Shown: one piece after another, positions 8,855 through 17,522 of the stretch | Numbering within the stretch: position 1 is the stretch's first letter | Layout: each line of letters starts with the position of its first letter | NCBI GenBank assembly: GCA_964501185.1 | Contig: CAZCRT010000003.1 | Location: 2,643 to 66,642 of the forward strand | DNA from: BS150m-G50 sp964501185 [NCBI: uncultured Bacteroidia bacterium] | Lineage (GTDB): Bacteria; CAIWAD01; BS150m-G50 | Length of the DNA stretch: 64,000 nucleotides | Reading direction: 5' to 3' | Program-made: the position numbers and the translations under genes | The notes under the pieces: model-generated | Databases searched by the model: none | The model's input: the letters and a program-made list of their open reading frames with translations, nothing else | Told to the model about the DNA's origin: nothing

Positions 8855-9254
8855 ATCAACAATCCTCTGCAATAATTACCTGACGTTCTGTCATGCCCTG
8901 TTTCTACGTCATTGTCCTGTTTGTCCCTGCATGGCAAACAACATGCCATTATTAGAAATGAGTGAAGAGGATTGTCATAGTGTCTATTAAAAGGGGGTTA
9001 GAAGCCAGGGTTATCGGAAGTTGTAAATCATCAGCGTTACTTTTCGTAGGAGTGGTCGAAAGTGGCGGCGAAAATGTAGGGAGGCGGCAGTGTCGGCCGG
9101 GAAGAATCGCTGTTTTTATATGAAAGGCCGATAGCAGATACTGGCTTAAGGACATCTTGAGATTAACATGGGCACTCTGGGATGTATCTCAATTGTCGAT
9201 CAAACTACCGATAGGCTGTCGGTCTGAAGTCATGATTCAGTTGTCCGTTGTCAA
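8855..9254. other. Intergenic region without a convincing gene
   Basis: These 400 bases lie between the lipoprotein start and the HDOD protein stop, both on the minus strand. They must hold the lipoprotein promoter and the end of the HDOD transcript. I see only small inverted repeats, such as ACCGA...TCGGT near 9206-9222 and TCGGCC...GGCCGA near 9093-9130. A 67-codon frame at 8952-9155 is proline- and threonine-rich, lacks a ribosome site and is not credible. Confidence 0.4.
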
Positions 9255-10100
9255 TCAGGTTAACATTTCCTGTAGTTCAGCTGCATCCTCATCTGCCTTT
9301 TCGAGCAGATTTAGTACAGCATTTTCGTCGAGCTGATAGAGACTGTTGCATCTGGTTTTGAACTCATCAATACGGTCATCTACAACCTCGCTTCCTACAT
9401 AGGTGACGAGATGTACAGCGGGATCGATTTCATCAATGAGTTCATTATGATGTTGAGAGATCGCATTCACCAGGTGCTCTGAGAGATCCCATTCCTCTGC
9501 CATCAGGCTTCCGACTACCTGATGGTCAAAGGAGAACCGCTCCTGTTCCAGTTTATGGAGCCATAGATCCTTGTTTTCATCCAGGGCGAAGAAAATCTCC
9601 TGATACTCTTTCTGTTTAACTGACGCCAGCACGAGAACAGCCATATCCTGCAGCAACCCTGCTGTAAAGGACTCAACTTCGGTAGCGGGGTGCAGATGCA
9701 GAGCCAGGTGTCTGGCCAGGCTGGCACGACGTACCGCTCCGTTCCAGAACTGTCTGGCATCAAACCAGGGCAGCTTTTCTGATGAAATCGTATCCTTTAC
9801 CGCGTGAGACAGGATTATTGTCTCCAGGCGGGACATCCCGAGGAGGGCTGTAGCCCGGTTAATATTGCTCACCTGGACAGGTAGCCCGAAAGTGGCAGCG
9901 TTGACAGTGCGAAGTACTTTTATAAGCAGGGCTGGATCTTTCTGAATCTGCTCACCAATCGATCTGGCATCTGTATCGGGATCACGAAGCTTCGCCAGCA
10001 CATCCACCACAACACCGGGGAAGCTCGGCAACTCATATCCGTCGAGTAGTTCGCGCAGTTCGTCTTTAATATCTTGCTGCTTACGCTTAAAAAGTTGCAT
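9255..10100 (-). CDS. HDOD domain protein (signalling)
   Basis: This 281-residue protein is almost entirely an HDOD domain, a catalytically degenerate relative of HD phosphohydrolases used in bacterial signalling. Family marks seen are LPSFPGVVVDVLAKLRDPD, the QKDPALLIKVLRTVNAATFG helix pair and TALLGMSRLETIILS. The HD-type metal motif is lost: where active enzymes have LLHDIG this protein has LLQDMA, so it is probably a binding protein rather than an enzyme. I chose ATG 10100 (AGAGG 5 bases upstream); GTG 10106 is in frame but overlaps the ribosome site. It begins 15 bp after the channel gene stop, so the two form an operon and may work together. Confidence 0.85.
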   Translation of the reverse strand: MQLFKRKQQDIKDELRELLDGYELPSFPGVVVDVLAKLRDPDTDARSIGEQIQKDPALLIKVLRTVNAATFGLPVQVSNINRATALLGMSRLETIILSHAVKDTISSEKLPWFDARQFWNGAVRRASLARHLALHLHPATEVESFTAGLLQDMAVLVLASVKQKEYQEIFFALDENKDLWLHKLEQERFSFDHQVVGSLMAEEWDLSEHLVNAISQHHNELIDEIDPAVHLVTYVGSEVVDDRIDEFKTRCNSLYQLDENAVLNLLEKADEDAAELQEMLT

Positions 10101-10115
10101 TGTCACCTCTGACTG

Positions 10116-11135
10116 TTAATCCGCACGCCTGGCTATTTTATTAGTGAAGAGAGCGAGGAGCCCGCCCAGCATAATGTATCCGAAAAACACTTCCAGCATG
10201 ACCAGGACCTGTCCTGTGGCTGAAATCGGAACCACATCACCAAATCCCAGGGTAGTCAGCGTTACTACACTGAAATATAGCGGGGATAAAAACGTCGGGT
10301 AACTGCCAAAATCCACCTCAACCAGCGTATAAAGCCAGGCGAATCCGAGGGTAATGGCCGCAATCAAGGCACACCAGCGGCTGATGCTGCGTCCGCAATC
10401 ACTGGTTGCCCACCAGATGTAGTAAATAATCGACTGCATCCTGCCTGAGCTCCTGAATTCCTTAAGGTAATTCTGATCGGCGATAAACCTTCTTACCCTG
10501 TAGGCACCCGAAAAGTTGATGTTACGAATATCGACACCGATCCAGTCAGCTTTGTCAAATCCGGTGATAAGGCGCAGTCTCGCATTTTGCAGTTCCACGT
10601 TGTAAAAAACAGATTCGGAGACATCACTCATGGTCATATCCGCGGAGTTCAGATTTGCCTCGGAAAAATCGCAGTTGTTGAAGCTCGCTTCCCGCATCCG
10701 GGCTGAACGCAGGCTGGCCCTTCTGAAGCAGGCTCCTGTTACGTCGGCCTTACTGAAAGTGGCGTGGTCGAGATTAGAATGGAAAAACTTTGTGCCATTG
10801 AGTCTGGCCATCCCCAGGCCAATTCTGGTTGCCCTGACCTCCTCCATATTGGTGTCGGTGAGTATGGCTCCGGTGAGATCTGCGTTCTCGAGCACTGCAC
10901 GCATCAACACAGCTTTACTCAAATCTGTCTTAAAAAACCGCGTATTGCTCAGATTGGATTCAACCAGCAACGCACCGGACAGATCAGCACCCGAGAAATC
11001 AAGCCCGGACAGATCCATGCCTGAAAGATCCACACCGGCCAGATCAGCATTGCGGAAGTCCTGCGGCAGGTCGGACCGGTCCAGTTCACCATTCTTCACG
11101 GTGAGCAGTAGTTCCGCTTTTGATTGATCTGTCAT
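10116..11135 (-). CDS. Pentapeptide-repeat protein fused to a two-helix potassium channel
   Basis: This is a 339-residue fusion. Residues about 25-185 are pentapeptide repeats of the A(D/N)LXX kind (ADLAGVDLSGMDLSGLDFSG, ADLSGALLVE, ANLNSADMTM), which fold as a quadrilateral beta-helix. Residues about 230-335 carry two membrane helices around a pore loop with the selectivity filter TLTTLGFGDVVP, the K+ channel signature (GFGD variant of GYGD). The repeats should be cytoplasmic and could gate or anchor the channel. The start is ATG 11135 with GGGAGA upstream; longer readings would add an unrelated extension. The HDOD gene follows 15 bp downstream, and a Kef-type antiporter gene is the next gene upstream, giving a potassium-related neighbourhood. 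Confidence 0.88.
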   Translation of the reverse strand: MTDQSKAELLLTVKNGELDRSDLPQDFRNADLAGVDLSGMDLSGLDFSGADLSGALLVESNLSNTRFFKTDLSKAVLMRAVLENADLTGAILTDTNMEEVRATRIGLGMARLNGTKFFHSNLDHATFSKADVTGACFRRASLRSARMREASFNNCDFSEANLNSADMTMSDVSESVFYNVELQNARLRLITGFDKADWIGVDIRNINFSGAYRVRRFIADQNYLKEFRSSGRMQSIIYYIWWATSDCGRSISRWCALIAAITLGFAWLYTLVEVDFGSYPTFLSPLYFSVVTLTTLGFGDVVPISATGQVLVMLEVFFGYIMLGGLLALFTNKIARRAD

Positions 11136-11381
11136 CACGCCAGCTCTCCCGGTAGCAAAAGCCCTCTCCCCGGCTGATATGTAAACTAAAGACGGGTGGG
11201 GGAATTGTTTCAGTAAAGAGATACGATATCTCTGCTGGTAATAATCGGCTGATCTGCACTGCATGTTTACCACTGAGTTAGATGTTTATCTGTTATTGTG
11301 AATTCAGAGAGACCTGTCAAGTGCTTCATCAAAATGTGGCTTTTGCTATCCGCTTGTAAATATAGCACTTATGCAAACCCA

Positions 11382-11480
11382 GGGTCGGACCAAGTTATGC
11401 TTTTGTATATATGGTGGTTACAGGTGAGAAACAGGGTCAAACAGGCCCTTAAAACGGTTTTTTCGGGCTGAAAATTGATG
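11382..11480. repeat. MITE-like intergenic element C, single arm
   Basis: The left end GGGTCGGACCAAGTTATG (11382-11399) matches the start of element D, and the inner core at 11443-11475 (GGCCCTTAAAACGG, then TTTTTTCGGGCTGAAAA) matches element A and the second arm of D. No opposite terminal repeat is found before the antiporter gene end at 11586. Bases just outside the left end (AGCACTTATGCAAACCC) mirror those outside element B. Confidence 0.6.
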
Positions 11481-11585
11481 GCTAAGCAAGTAACGCATTA
11501 ACAGCAGGTTGCGGGATCGTCTATCAGCCGGCAGAGTCAGATCAAGTATGCAGAAGTGTGGTGAGCCGGTTATCTGGTTATGGTC

Positions 11586-13574
11586 TCACTTCTTCGGATT
11601 TCGGGATAGACCGACTACTCTGGTGATCCCTTCAGGTGGCCCCATAACAAAAAGTACATCATGGGCAATAATCGGCATGTTCACATTTGTATTGGAATAT
11701 ATCTGCGAGTTTCGACGTACTGCCAGAACAGTAACGCCATATCTCCTTCTCAGATGAATTTGGGCCAGACTTTTACCAACCAGAAGTGAGTCCTCAACTA
11801 CCCGTACCGTACTGATTTCATCATAGGGGAGCTGAAGGTCTAAATCAGAAAATGAGGAGGCCTTTTTATGAATAGTGCGAAGCATCTCGTATTCATCTGA
11901 GCGTATTTCAGCTACCAACGCTTCGATTTCACTCTGAGGAATAAGATATTTGGCCAGAACCCGGGTGAAAATTTCCACAGATGTTTCAAACTCCTCCGGA
12001 ATGACCTCGTTTGCTCCTAATTCGTACAGAGGTTTCATTTCCTGGAGATAACGGCTCCTGACAATTAAATGTACTTTCGAGTTTATTTTTCGAATGATTG
12101 CAGTAATACTGCAGGTTGCCGCCGGATCATTGATCGCAATTACAACAATTCTGGCTTCTCTAATGTTGGCGTGTTGAAGTACTACCTCCTGTGTGGAATC
12201 ACCAAAATAAATCGGCTCACCCTGTGCATGTTCACTCCTCACTGTTTCAGGATTCATCTCAATGATTGCATATGGAATACCTGACAACCGTGCGGCACGG
12301 GCCACGTTTCTGCCATTGACACCGAAACCTATTATTATCAAATGATCTTTCCTGCCCTCAACCTCCATATCTGGAACAGAATAGAACCCGGCAATCACTC
12401 TTTCGGGCAGTGGTAATCGCAGGACAACATCCGCCAGGCGAGGTGCCAGCATTATGATAAATGGTGTCGCCGCCATACTTATTATTGCTACCGCCAGAAA
12501 CATCTGATAGATGTTTCCAGCAAGTAAGCCATGTTCAATACCGGTACGGGATAGAATGAAGGAGAATTCACCAACCTGGCTCAGCCCGAGACCAACCAGT
12601 ATGGAGGTACGCAGAGGAAATCCCAATATGATCACAGCAAGGGTGGCTATGACTGCCTTCAGGACCACTACTCCGAGAGCTATCAGCACAATGTTGCCCG
12701 GTTGCTGAAAGAGGAACCCCACATCCAGCAGCATGCCAATGGAGACGAAAAAGAAACTGGTGAAGACATTCCGAAAGGGTAGAATATTGCCGAGGGCTTG
12801 ATGACTGTACTCAGATTCGGAGATAATCAGTCCTGCCAGAAATGCACCCAGGGCGAGTGACAGGCCGGCTTTAGAGGTTAACCATGCAACACTGAGGCAT
12901 ATTACAACCACACTTAGCAGAAAAACTTCCTGGTTGCGCGTTCTGGCGATTTGATGTAACAGCTGTGGTACAACCCATTTGGTGCCGATCAACACCAGAA
13001 GTATGATACCGATTCCTTTGGCCAGGAGAATGAGGAGGGATTCACCTATATTCCCTGTTGTACCGGCCAGAAGCGGGGTAATCAGGATCATAGGTACAAT
13101 AATAACGTCCTGGAAAATCAGGATCCCAAGCGTGGCCCCCCCGTGTGGACTCTCAACTTCGGCTCTTTCCTGGATCAGTTTGAGTACAATCGCGGTGCTG
13201 CTCAGGGCTACGAGAAACCCGATGAATACCGCTTCACCATAAGCCTGACCCGACCATCTGACTATTATCAAAGTCGCCAGAAAGGTGAGCACAACCTGAA
13301 GCGAACCACCCATCAGGATGGACCTCCTGATTTGCAGCAACCTTTTGAGCGAGAATTCGATGCCGATGGTAAAGAGCAATAACACAACACCGATTTCGGC
13401 CAGAAGTTCAACTTCGCGAACCGCCTTGATCAGTCCGAATCCATAAGGCCCGACAAATATACCGGTAAGGAGGAATCCCACAATCGCCGGTATGCGAAGG
13501 CGATGACATACAAAAAGTACAGCTATAGCCAGCCCGAATATGATTACTATGTCATTCAGCAGTGGGATTTCCAT
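11586..13574 (-). CDS. CPA2-family monovalent cation:proton antiporter with TrkA-N and TrkA-C domains (KefB/C-like)
   Basis: This 662-residue inner-membrane protein has about 12 hydrophobic segments in residues 1-390 (VGFLLTGIFVGPYGFG, LLFTIGIEFSLKRL, ALSSTAIVLKLI, LGAFLAGLIISES, the Na/H-exchanger pattern). A RCK/TrkA-N domain with a Rossmann NAD-binding loop, IIIGFGVNGRNVARAA, starts near residue 407, and a TrkA-C domain covers about 570-655. This order is that of KefB/KefC and related K+ efflux systems, where nucleotide binding gates transport. It would exchange K+ or Na+ for protons. It is transcribed alone; the nearby potassium channel gene lies on the same strand but is separated by a MITE arm. 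Confidence 0.88.
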   Translation of the reverse strand: MEIPLLNDIVIIFGLAIAVLFVCHRLRIPAIVGFLLTGIFVGPYGFGLIKAVREVELLAEIGVVLLLFTIGIEFSLKRLLQIRRSILMGGSLQVVLTFLATLIIVRWSGQAYGEAVFIGFLVALSSTAIVLKLIQERAEVESPHGGATLGILIFQDVIIVPMILITPLLAGTTGNIGESLLILLAKGIGIILLVLIGTKWVVPQLLHQIARTRNQEVFLLSVVVICLSVAWLTSKAGLSLALGAFLAGLIISESEYSHQALGNILPFRNVFTSFFFVSIGMLLDVGFLFQQPGNIVLIALGVVVLKAVIATLAVIILGFPLRTSILVGLGLSQVGEFSFILSRTGIEHGLLAGNIYQMFLAVAIISMAATPFIIMLAPRLADVVLRLPLPERVIAGFYSVPDMEVEGRKDHLIIIGFGVNGRNVARAARLSGIPYAIIEMNPETVRSEHAQGEPIYFGDSTQEVVLQHANIREARIVVIAINDPAATCSITAIIRKINSKVHLIVRSRYLQEMKPLYELGANEVIPEEFETSVEIFTRVLAKYLIPQSEIEALVAEIRSDEYEMLRTIHKKASSFSDLDLQLPYDEISTVRVVEDSLLVGKSLAQIHLRRRYGVTVLAVRRNSQIYSNTNVNMPIIAHDVLFVMGPPEGITRVVGLSRNPKK

Positions 13575-13641
13575 ATTCCAACCCTGCCTTCTGTTTATCT
13601 ATAAGAGCCTGGGAACGGTGAGAGGTCTATCTCAGATTGCT

Positions 13642-14040
13642 TCACGCGTTCTTGCCGGACATCATTTCCGGGGCCAGCGTTTTCCGGCTCAGCACGAATA
13701 ACGAGACTCCCAGGCCAATAAGCAGCAGTAGAACTCTTATGACCAGGATGCTGGTTACACTGATGATCGAGTAAGCAAGCGTGCTCCAGAGTAACAGGAG
13801 AATCACAACTTTGCCATGCCTGGGAATAGCCTTATGCTGCCGCCAGCTCTCGATGTAATGACCGAACCATTTGTGCTTTATAAGCCACTGATAGAGCTTG
13901 TCTGAACTCCGAAAGAAGCAGGCGGCCGCCAGCAGCAGAAAAGGAGTGGTCGGCAGGATCGGAAGAATAATACCCGCAGCAGCCAGTCCGACTGACAGGA
14001 CACCGATAACCAGGAGTAACTTTTTTAGCAGGGGTTGCAT
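13642..14040 (-). CDS. DUF454 (YbaN-like) small inner-membrane protein
   Basis: This 132-residue membrane protein matches DUF454. It has an N-terminal helix LLLVIGVLSVGLAAAGIILP, the family signature LPTTPFLLLAAACFFRSS, the KWFGHYI...W motif and two more hydrophobic helices (VVILLLLWSTLAYSI, VIRVLLLLIGLGVSLFVL). I set the start at ATG 14040, because that gives the length and N-terminus normal for the family; the frame stays open for 34 more codons upstream, but those residues are polar and unlike the family. No function is established for the family beyond membrane location. It is probably monocistronic. Confidence 0.75.
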   Translation of the reverse strand: MQPLLKKLLLVIGVLSVGLAAAGIILPILPTTPFLLLAAACFFRSSDKLYQWLIKHKWFGHYIESWRQHKAIPRHGKVVILLLLWSTLAYSIISVTSILVIRVLLLLIGLGVSLFVLSRKTLAPEMMSGKNA

Positions 14041-14200
14041 GGGTCTGGTTCGCTTCACTGTTGACGAAATCTTTCCGGTAGTAACAAGAGCTGATATCTG
14101 TTGGTCTGTCCTAATATTAACAGAACCGGCAATGGGGAGCAACAGGAACCGGATTTCGCGTAAAATTGCTGCCGGACAAAGCTGTCTACTATGCTCTCCA

Positions 14201-14770
14201 TTACGGCAGGGTTGCCAGCTTATTGCCCAGCTTAAAAGCCTCGGTCATTAACTGTTTATTCTCCTTTATCTCCCCTACTTCGCTGGCTGATCCATAAATC
14301 ACACCCTCGATCGGCGCTCCCAGATATCTGCACATATCCTGAAAGGAACGTATCGCGTTAATTCCGCCTGAGTCAAAGACATCAGAACCGCCAAAAGACA
14401 TTACCAGGCCAAAGTGCTTTTTATCCAGAATCTTGTGCGGACCTGCACCAACCGGGAGCAACCGGTCAATAAACAACCTGGTCTGGGCTGACATATTGAA
14501 CCAATAGACCGGACTGGCGATAACGAGCGATTTTGTTTCCCTCAGCAGCGGATAAACCTGACTCATATCATCATCAAGGACGCAATCATCAGCGTCTATC
14601 TCCTGGCATTTATAACAACTCTGGCAGGGGCTGATATTCATACCGTTCAGATAGAGGGTTTCGACTTTTGCGCCAGCAGCCTGTGCGCCTTCACTCAACC
14701 TTGCTGCCAGTGTCGTGCTGTTTCCCTTTTTACGCGGGCTTCCCAGTGCGATCAGGATTTCAGGTTTCAT
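14201..14770 (-). CDS. NADPH-dependent FMN reductase / flavodoxin-like protein
   Basis: This 189-residue protein has the flavodoxin-like fold of the FMN_red family: an N-terminal strand and phosphate-binding loop (LIALGSPRKKGNSTTLA, residues 5-21), SPVYWFNMSAQTRLFIDRL around residues 85-105, and GLVMSFGG. Between them, CQSCYKCQEIDADDC supplies four cysteines in the position where iron-sulfur flavoproteins and related reductases have a cysteine cluster, so an Fe-S centre or redox disulfide is possible. It should transfer electrons from NAD(P)H to a quinone, dye or metal; the real acceptor is unknown. It is transcribed alone, with gaps of 160-190 bp on both sides. Confidence 0.85.
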   Translation of the reverse strand: MKPEILIALGSPRKKGNSTTLAARLSEGAQAAGAKVETLYLNGMNISPCQSCYKCQEIDADDCVLDDDMSQVYPLLRETKSLVIASPVYWFNMSAQTRLFIDRLLPVGAGPHKILDKKHFGLVMSFGGSDVFDSGGINAIRSFQDMCRYLGAPIEGVIYGSASEVGEIKENKQLMTEAFKLGNKLATLP

Positions 14771-14961
14771 GTTATGTCCAATTATTAACTGTTCTGATGG
14801 CCATGTAAATCATCGGTATTTGTTTACGGTATGACTCGAAATTATCAACCATTATGGCATATCTCATCCAGGTAAGACATGGGCGATGCACTGGTTGACA
14901 CTTCTAAAAAGCTCGATAGATATATGTTCGGTATAGTTAAGGTTGGCTGACGGGCTCCAAC

Positions 14962-17325
14962 TCATTTCAAAATGATCACCTTACCATAGCTCTCCCGGGC
15001 GGCCGAATGTAATCTCACGAGATAAAGCCCGGATGACACCTGCTGACAGTCCCAGCTGGCAGTGTGGCGCCCCGCTTCAAACGGTTCCTCTCTGAGCAAT
15101 GTGGCCACTTTCCTGCCGGTCAGGTTGTATACTTCCAGAGTAACCACCGCAGGAGCAGACAGTCGGAACTGGACAGTAGTGGCCGGATTAGCGGGATTGG
15201 GATAGATGCAGAGCAGTTCGAATCCGGCTGGATCGGTATGGAGACCGGGAGAAGGGACTGCATTCAGATTCTGTTCCACCCCCTCTACCCAGGCAGCACC
15301 ACTGACACTTCCAGGGGAGGTATGGTTGGCGTTGTCATGGATCAGATCTCCATTGCCTTCGTCCAGTTGCCAGTCCGCCACCAGCCCCGGTTCGAAGCCA
15401 TTCAAATCATTGTGCATCCAGTTCTCGATATCATCCTGACTGCGAGCAGTTTCCCAGAGCCTTACCTCATCGATAATCCCCTGGAAAGCGATATTCATAG
15501 CTGCTGAATTCCCGATGTAGAGATCCCGTTCGAGGTTATCCTGGAGTGGACCGTCGGGGGGTGCTGGTTGTTCCAGAGCCTGGGAAATCCCGTCCAGGTA
15601 AATGGCAATCCCACCGGCACCGTCGTAAGTCACTGCCACATGCTGCAGACCATCGAGAATTATGGAACCTTCAGGTGTGAAGGATCTGCTGATCGTGCCA
15701 TCGTCGTGAATCATTTCGAGCAGCATGCAGTTGTCGGTCCAGGCGGGATGCGTTCCCACCAGGAATAGCCTGAAACAGTGTTTGTCCAGAATACGCCCCA
15801 GACCCAGGACGGGCACATTACCCCACCCTGCGGGATTGATCCAGGCTTCGATGGTCAGTGCTGAAGTAACATTCAACTCAGAAGAAGCAGAGCAGATTGC
15901 ATAATCAGTCGGGAGAGTGAAAGAGAGAGCGCTTTCACCGTCCCAGACCTGAATATGGTCCTCAAGTACCAGCACATCCCAGAGGTCACCATTGGAGACA
16001 TAGAGGGCAACGGTGTAGATTCCCGGTTCAGTGTAGGTCCAGACCGGATCGGACTCCTCCAGATCTGTAACACCATCATTGTCGAAATCCCATCCCCAGT
16101 AGTTCGCCGGGGGGTTAGCGGAGGTTTCCTGGTGAAACTGTACGGTGTGTGGTGCGTGACCGGTACCGGGTGTCGCTGTGGCAGTAGCGAACACCCACTG
16201 GTCGGCATGCTCCCACCAGGCTATTTCGGAACCGTGATAAGCTGAGCTGACAATATCCTGGTCATCGTCACCGTCCAGGTCGGCTGAAATTATCGGCCAG
16301 GGTCCGTTAAAATTGTCATCTATCGTCTGTCTGGTCCAGTCGGTCAGTGAGTCACCACCGCCATACCAGGCGATTACGGCGTCATCAAAATCAGAGGTGC
16401 CGATGATATCCAGCCAGTCATCGTCATTCAGATCCACCGGCTCTGCCTGGAGTGCTCCCGGCACCTGGTCATCTATCAGAATCTCACTCCACTGCAGCGG
16501 GTCACCCTGCTCATTTACCCATATGGTAACATCACCACCATATCCCGCGCCGATAATATCCATGTCACCGTCACTGTCCAGATCGGCGACCGCGACACGA
16601 TGTGACATGGTAAAGGTTGTCGTGATCGGAAACTCGGTCCAGACGGTGGAATCGTTCCAATCCTGACGCCACCAGATCAGAGCGTTGTCGTCCAGGGCTG
16701 CACCTGCCACATCCAGATCACCATCGAGGTCGAAATCGGCTGTTACCATTGACCTGGCACCACCGAAATCAGATCCGATAACTGAGCGGGTCCATTCCGG
16801 ATAGCTCCCCCCTCCATTACGATACCAGACGATCTCATCATCCTCGGCCAGTGCTGCCAGCAGGTCGACATCTCCGTCATCATCCAGATCCGCCGCATGA
16901 ACCTCGTGAGCCCCAGCAGCAGAATCATCTATGATAATCTGCACCCACCCCAGGTTTTCATCCCAGTTCCACCAGCAGATTTCGGAGTCGTCCCAGGCAG
17001 CAGATACCACATCGATTTGTAGATCCTGATTGAGATCGGTGGCTACAACCGAGCAGACACCCTGTAGCTCTGTAACGATCGTCTGCCGAACCCATTGAAT
17101 CGGCTCACCTCCGTCATTTCTCCACCAGGAAATACCGGCGACGTTATAACCGGCGACGATATCCATGTCCGCATCACCATCCATATCCTCAGCCCAGAGG
17201 CTGGAGCAGGAGTTAAGGGTATTGTTAACGGTATGTTTTGTGAAAGGTATCTGCGCAAAGGCATTAGAGCCCTGGCAGAGAGTCTGAATATAGGCTGTCA
17301 AAATCACCAATAGTAATGATCGCAT
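14962..17325 (-). CDS. Secreted FG-GAP/VCBS-repeat, PKD and LamG protein with type IX secretion sorting domain
   Basis: This is a 787-residue exported protein. After a signal peptide (to about residue 25) there are seven calcium-loop repeats of the D(L/F/M)(D/N)xDxxxD(I/V/L) type, such as DMDGDADMDI, DLDDDGDVDL and DFDLDGDLDV, forming a beta-propeller. A PKD domain follows (about 400-475, GWDFDNDGVTDLEES...YTEPGIYTVALYVSNG), then a LamG/concanavalin-like domain (about 480-665, LTIEAWINPAGWG, HVAVTYDGAGGIAIYLDG, GIIDEVRLWETARSQDDI). The end (about 700-787) is a Por-type sorting domain: IYPNPANPATTVQFRL, LEVYNLTGRKV, SGLYLVRL. Such proteins cross the outer membrane by type IX secretion and lose the tail. 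The target is unknown; adhesion or surface binding is likely. Confidence 0.88.
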   Translation of the reverse strand: MRSLLLVILTAYIQTLCQGSNAFAQIPFTKHTVNNTLNSCSSLWAEDMDGDADMDIVAGYNVAGISWWRNDGGEPIQWVRQTIVTELQGVCSVVATDLNQDLQIDVVSAAWDDSEICWWNWDENLGWVQIIIDDSAAGAHEVHAADLDDDGDVDLLAALAEDDEIVWYRNGGGSYPEWTRSVIGSDFGGARSMVTADFDLDGDLDVAGAALDDNALIWWRQDWNDSTVWTEFPITTTFTMSHRVAVADLDSDGDMDIIGAGYGGDVTIWVNEQGDPLQWSEILIDDQVPGALQAEPVDLNDDDWLDIIGTSDFDDAVIAWYGGGDSLTDWTRQTIDDNFNGPWPIISADLDGDDDQDIVSSAYHGSEIAWWEHADQWVFATATATPGTGHAPHTVQFHQETSANPPANYWGWDFDNDGVTDLEESDPVWTYTEPGIYTVALYVSNGDLWDVLVLEDHIQVWDGESALSFTLPTDYAICSASSELNVTSALTIEAWINPAGWGNVPVLGLGRILDKHCFRLFLVGTHPAWTDNCMLLEMIHDDGTISRSFTPEGSIILDGLQHVAVTYDGAGGIAIYLDGISQALEQPAPPDGPLQDNLERDLYIGNSAAMNIAFQGIIDEVRLWETARSQDDIENWMHNDLNGFEPGLVADWQLDEGNGDLIHDNANHTSPGSVSGAAWVEGVEQNLNAVPSPGLHTDPAGFELLCIYPNPANPATTVQFRLSAPAVVTLEVYNLTGRKVATLLREEPFEAGRHTASWDCQQVSSGLYLVRLHSAARESYGKVIILK

Positions 17326-17493
17326 TTCTACCTCAGGCAGATTCCTCGATGTATGGGCACTGAAAAGAACATAATAGCCGGTAGAAGAGCAAGGACGGGA
17401 CCGAGTGTAAGTTATTCCTCCTCTGCTGTCACCAGAGATAATGCTGGCTGGAAGATGCTGGTATCAGAAAAAATGGTACAAATATATGTAGCC

Positions 17494-17511
17494 ACAGAAT
17501 CGGTATTCTGT
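17494..17511 (-). terminator. Possible terminator hairpin after the ATP-grasp gene
   Basis: ACAGAAT (17494-17500) and ATTCTGT (17505-17511) form a perfect 7-bp stem with a CGGT loop, starting 12 bp after the stop codon. The uridine-rich run on the transcribed side is interrupted, so termination is only a suggestion. Confidence 0.4.
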
Positions 17512-17522
17512 TAGAACTGTTG

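Noticed and set aside
8952-9155. 67-codon minus-strand frame in the gap before the HDOD gene
   Set aside because: No ribosome site, low-complexity Pro/Thr composition, no recognisable domain.
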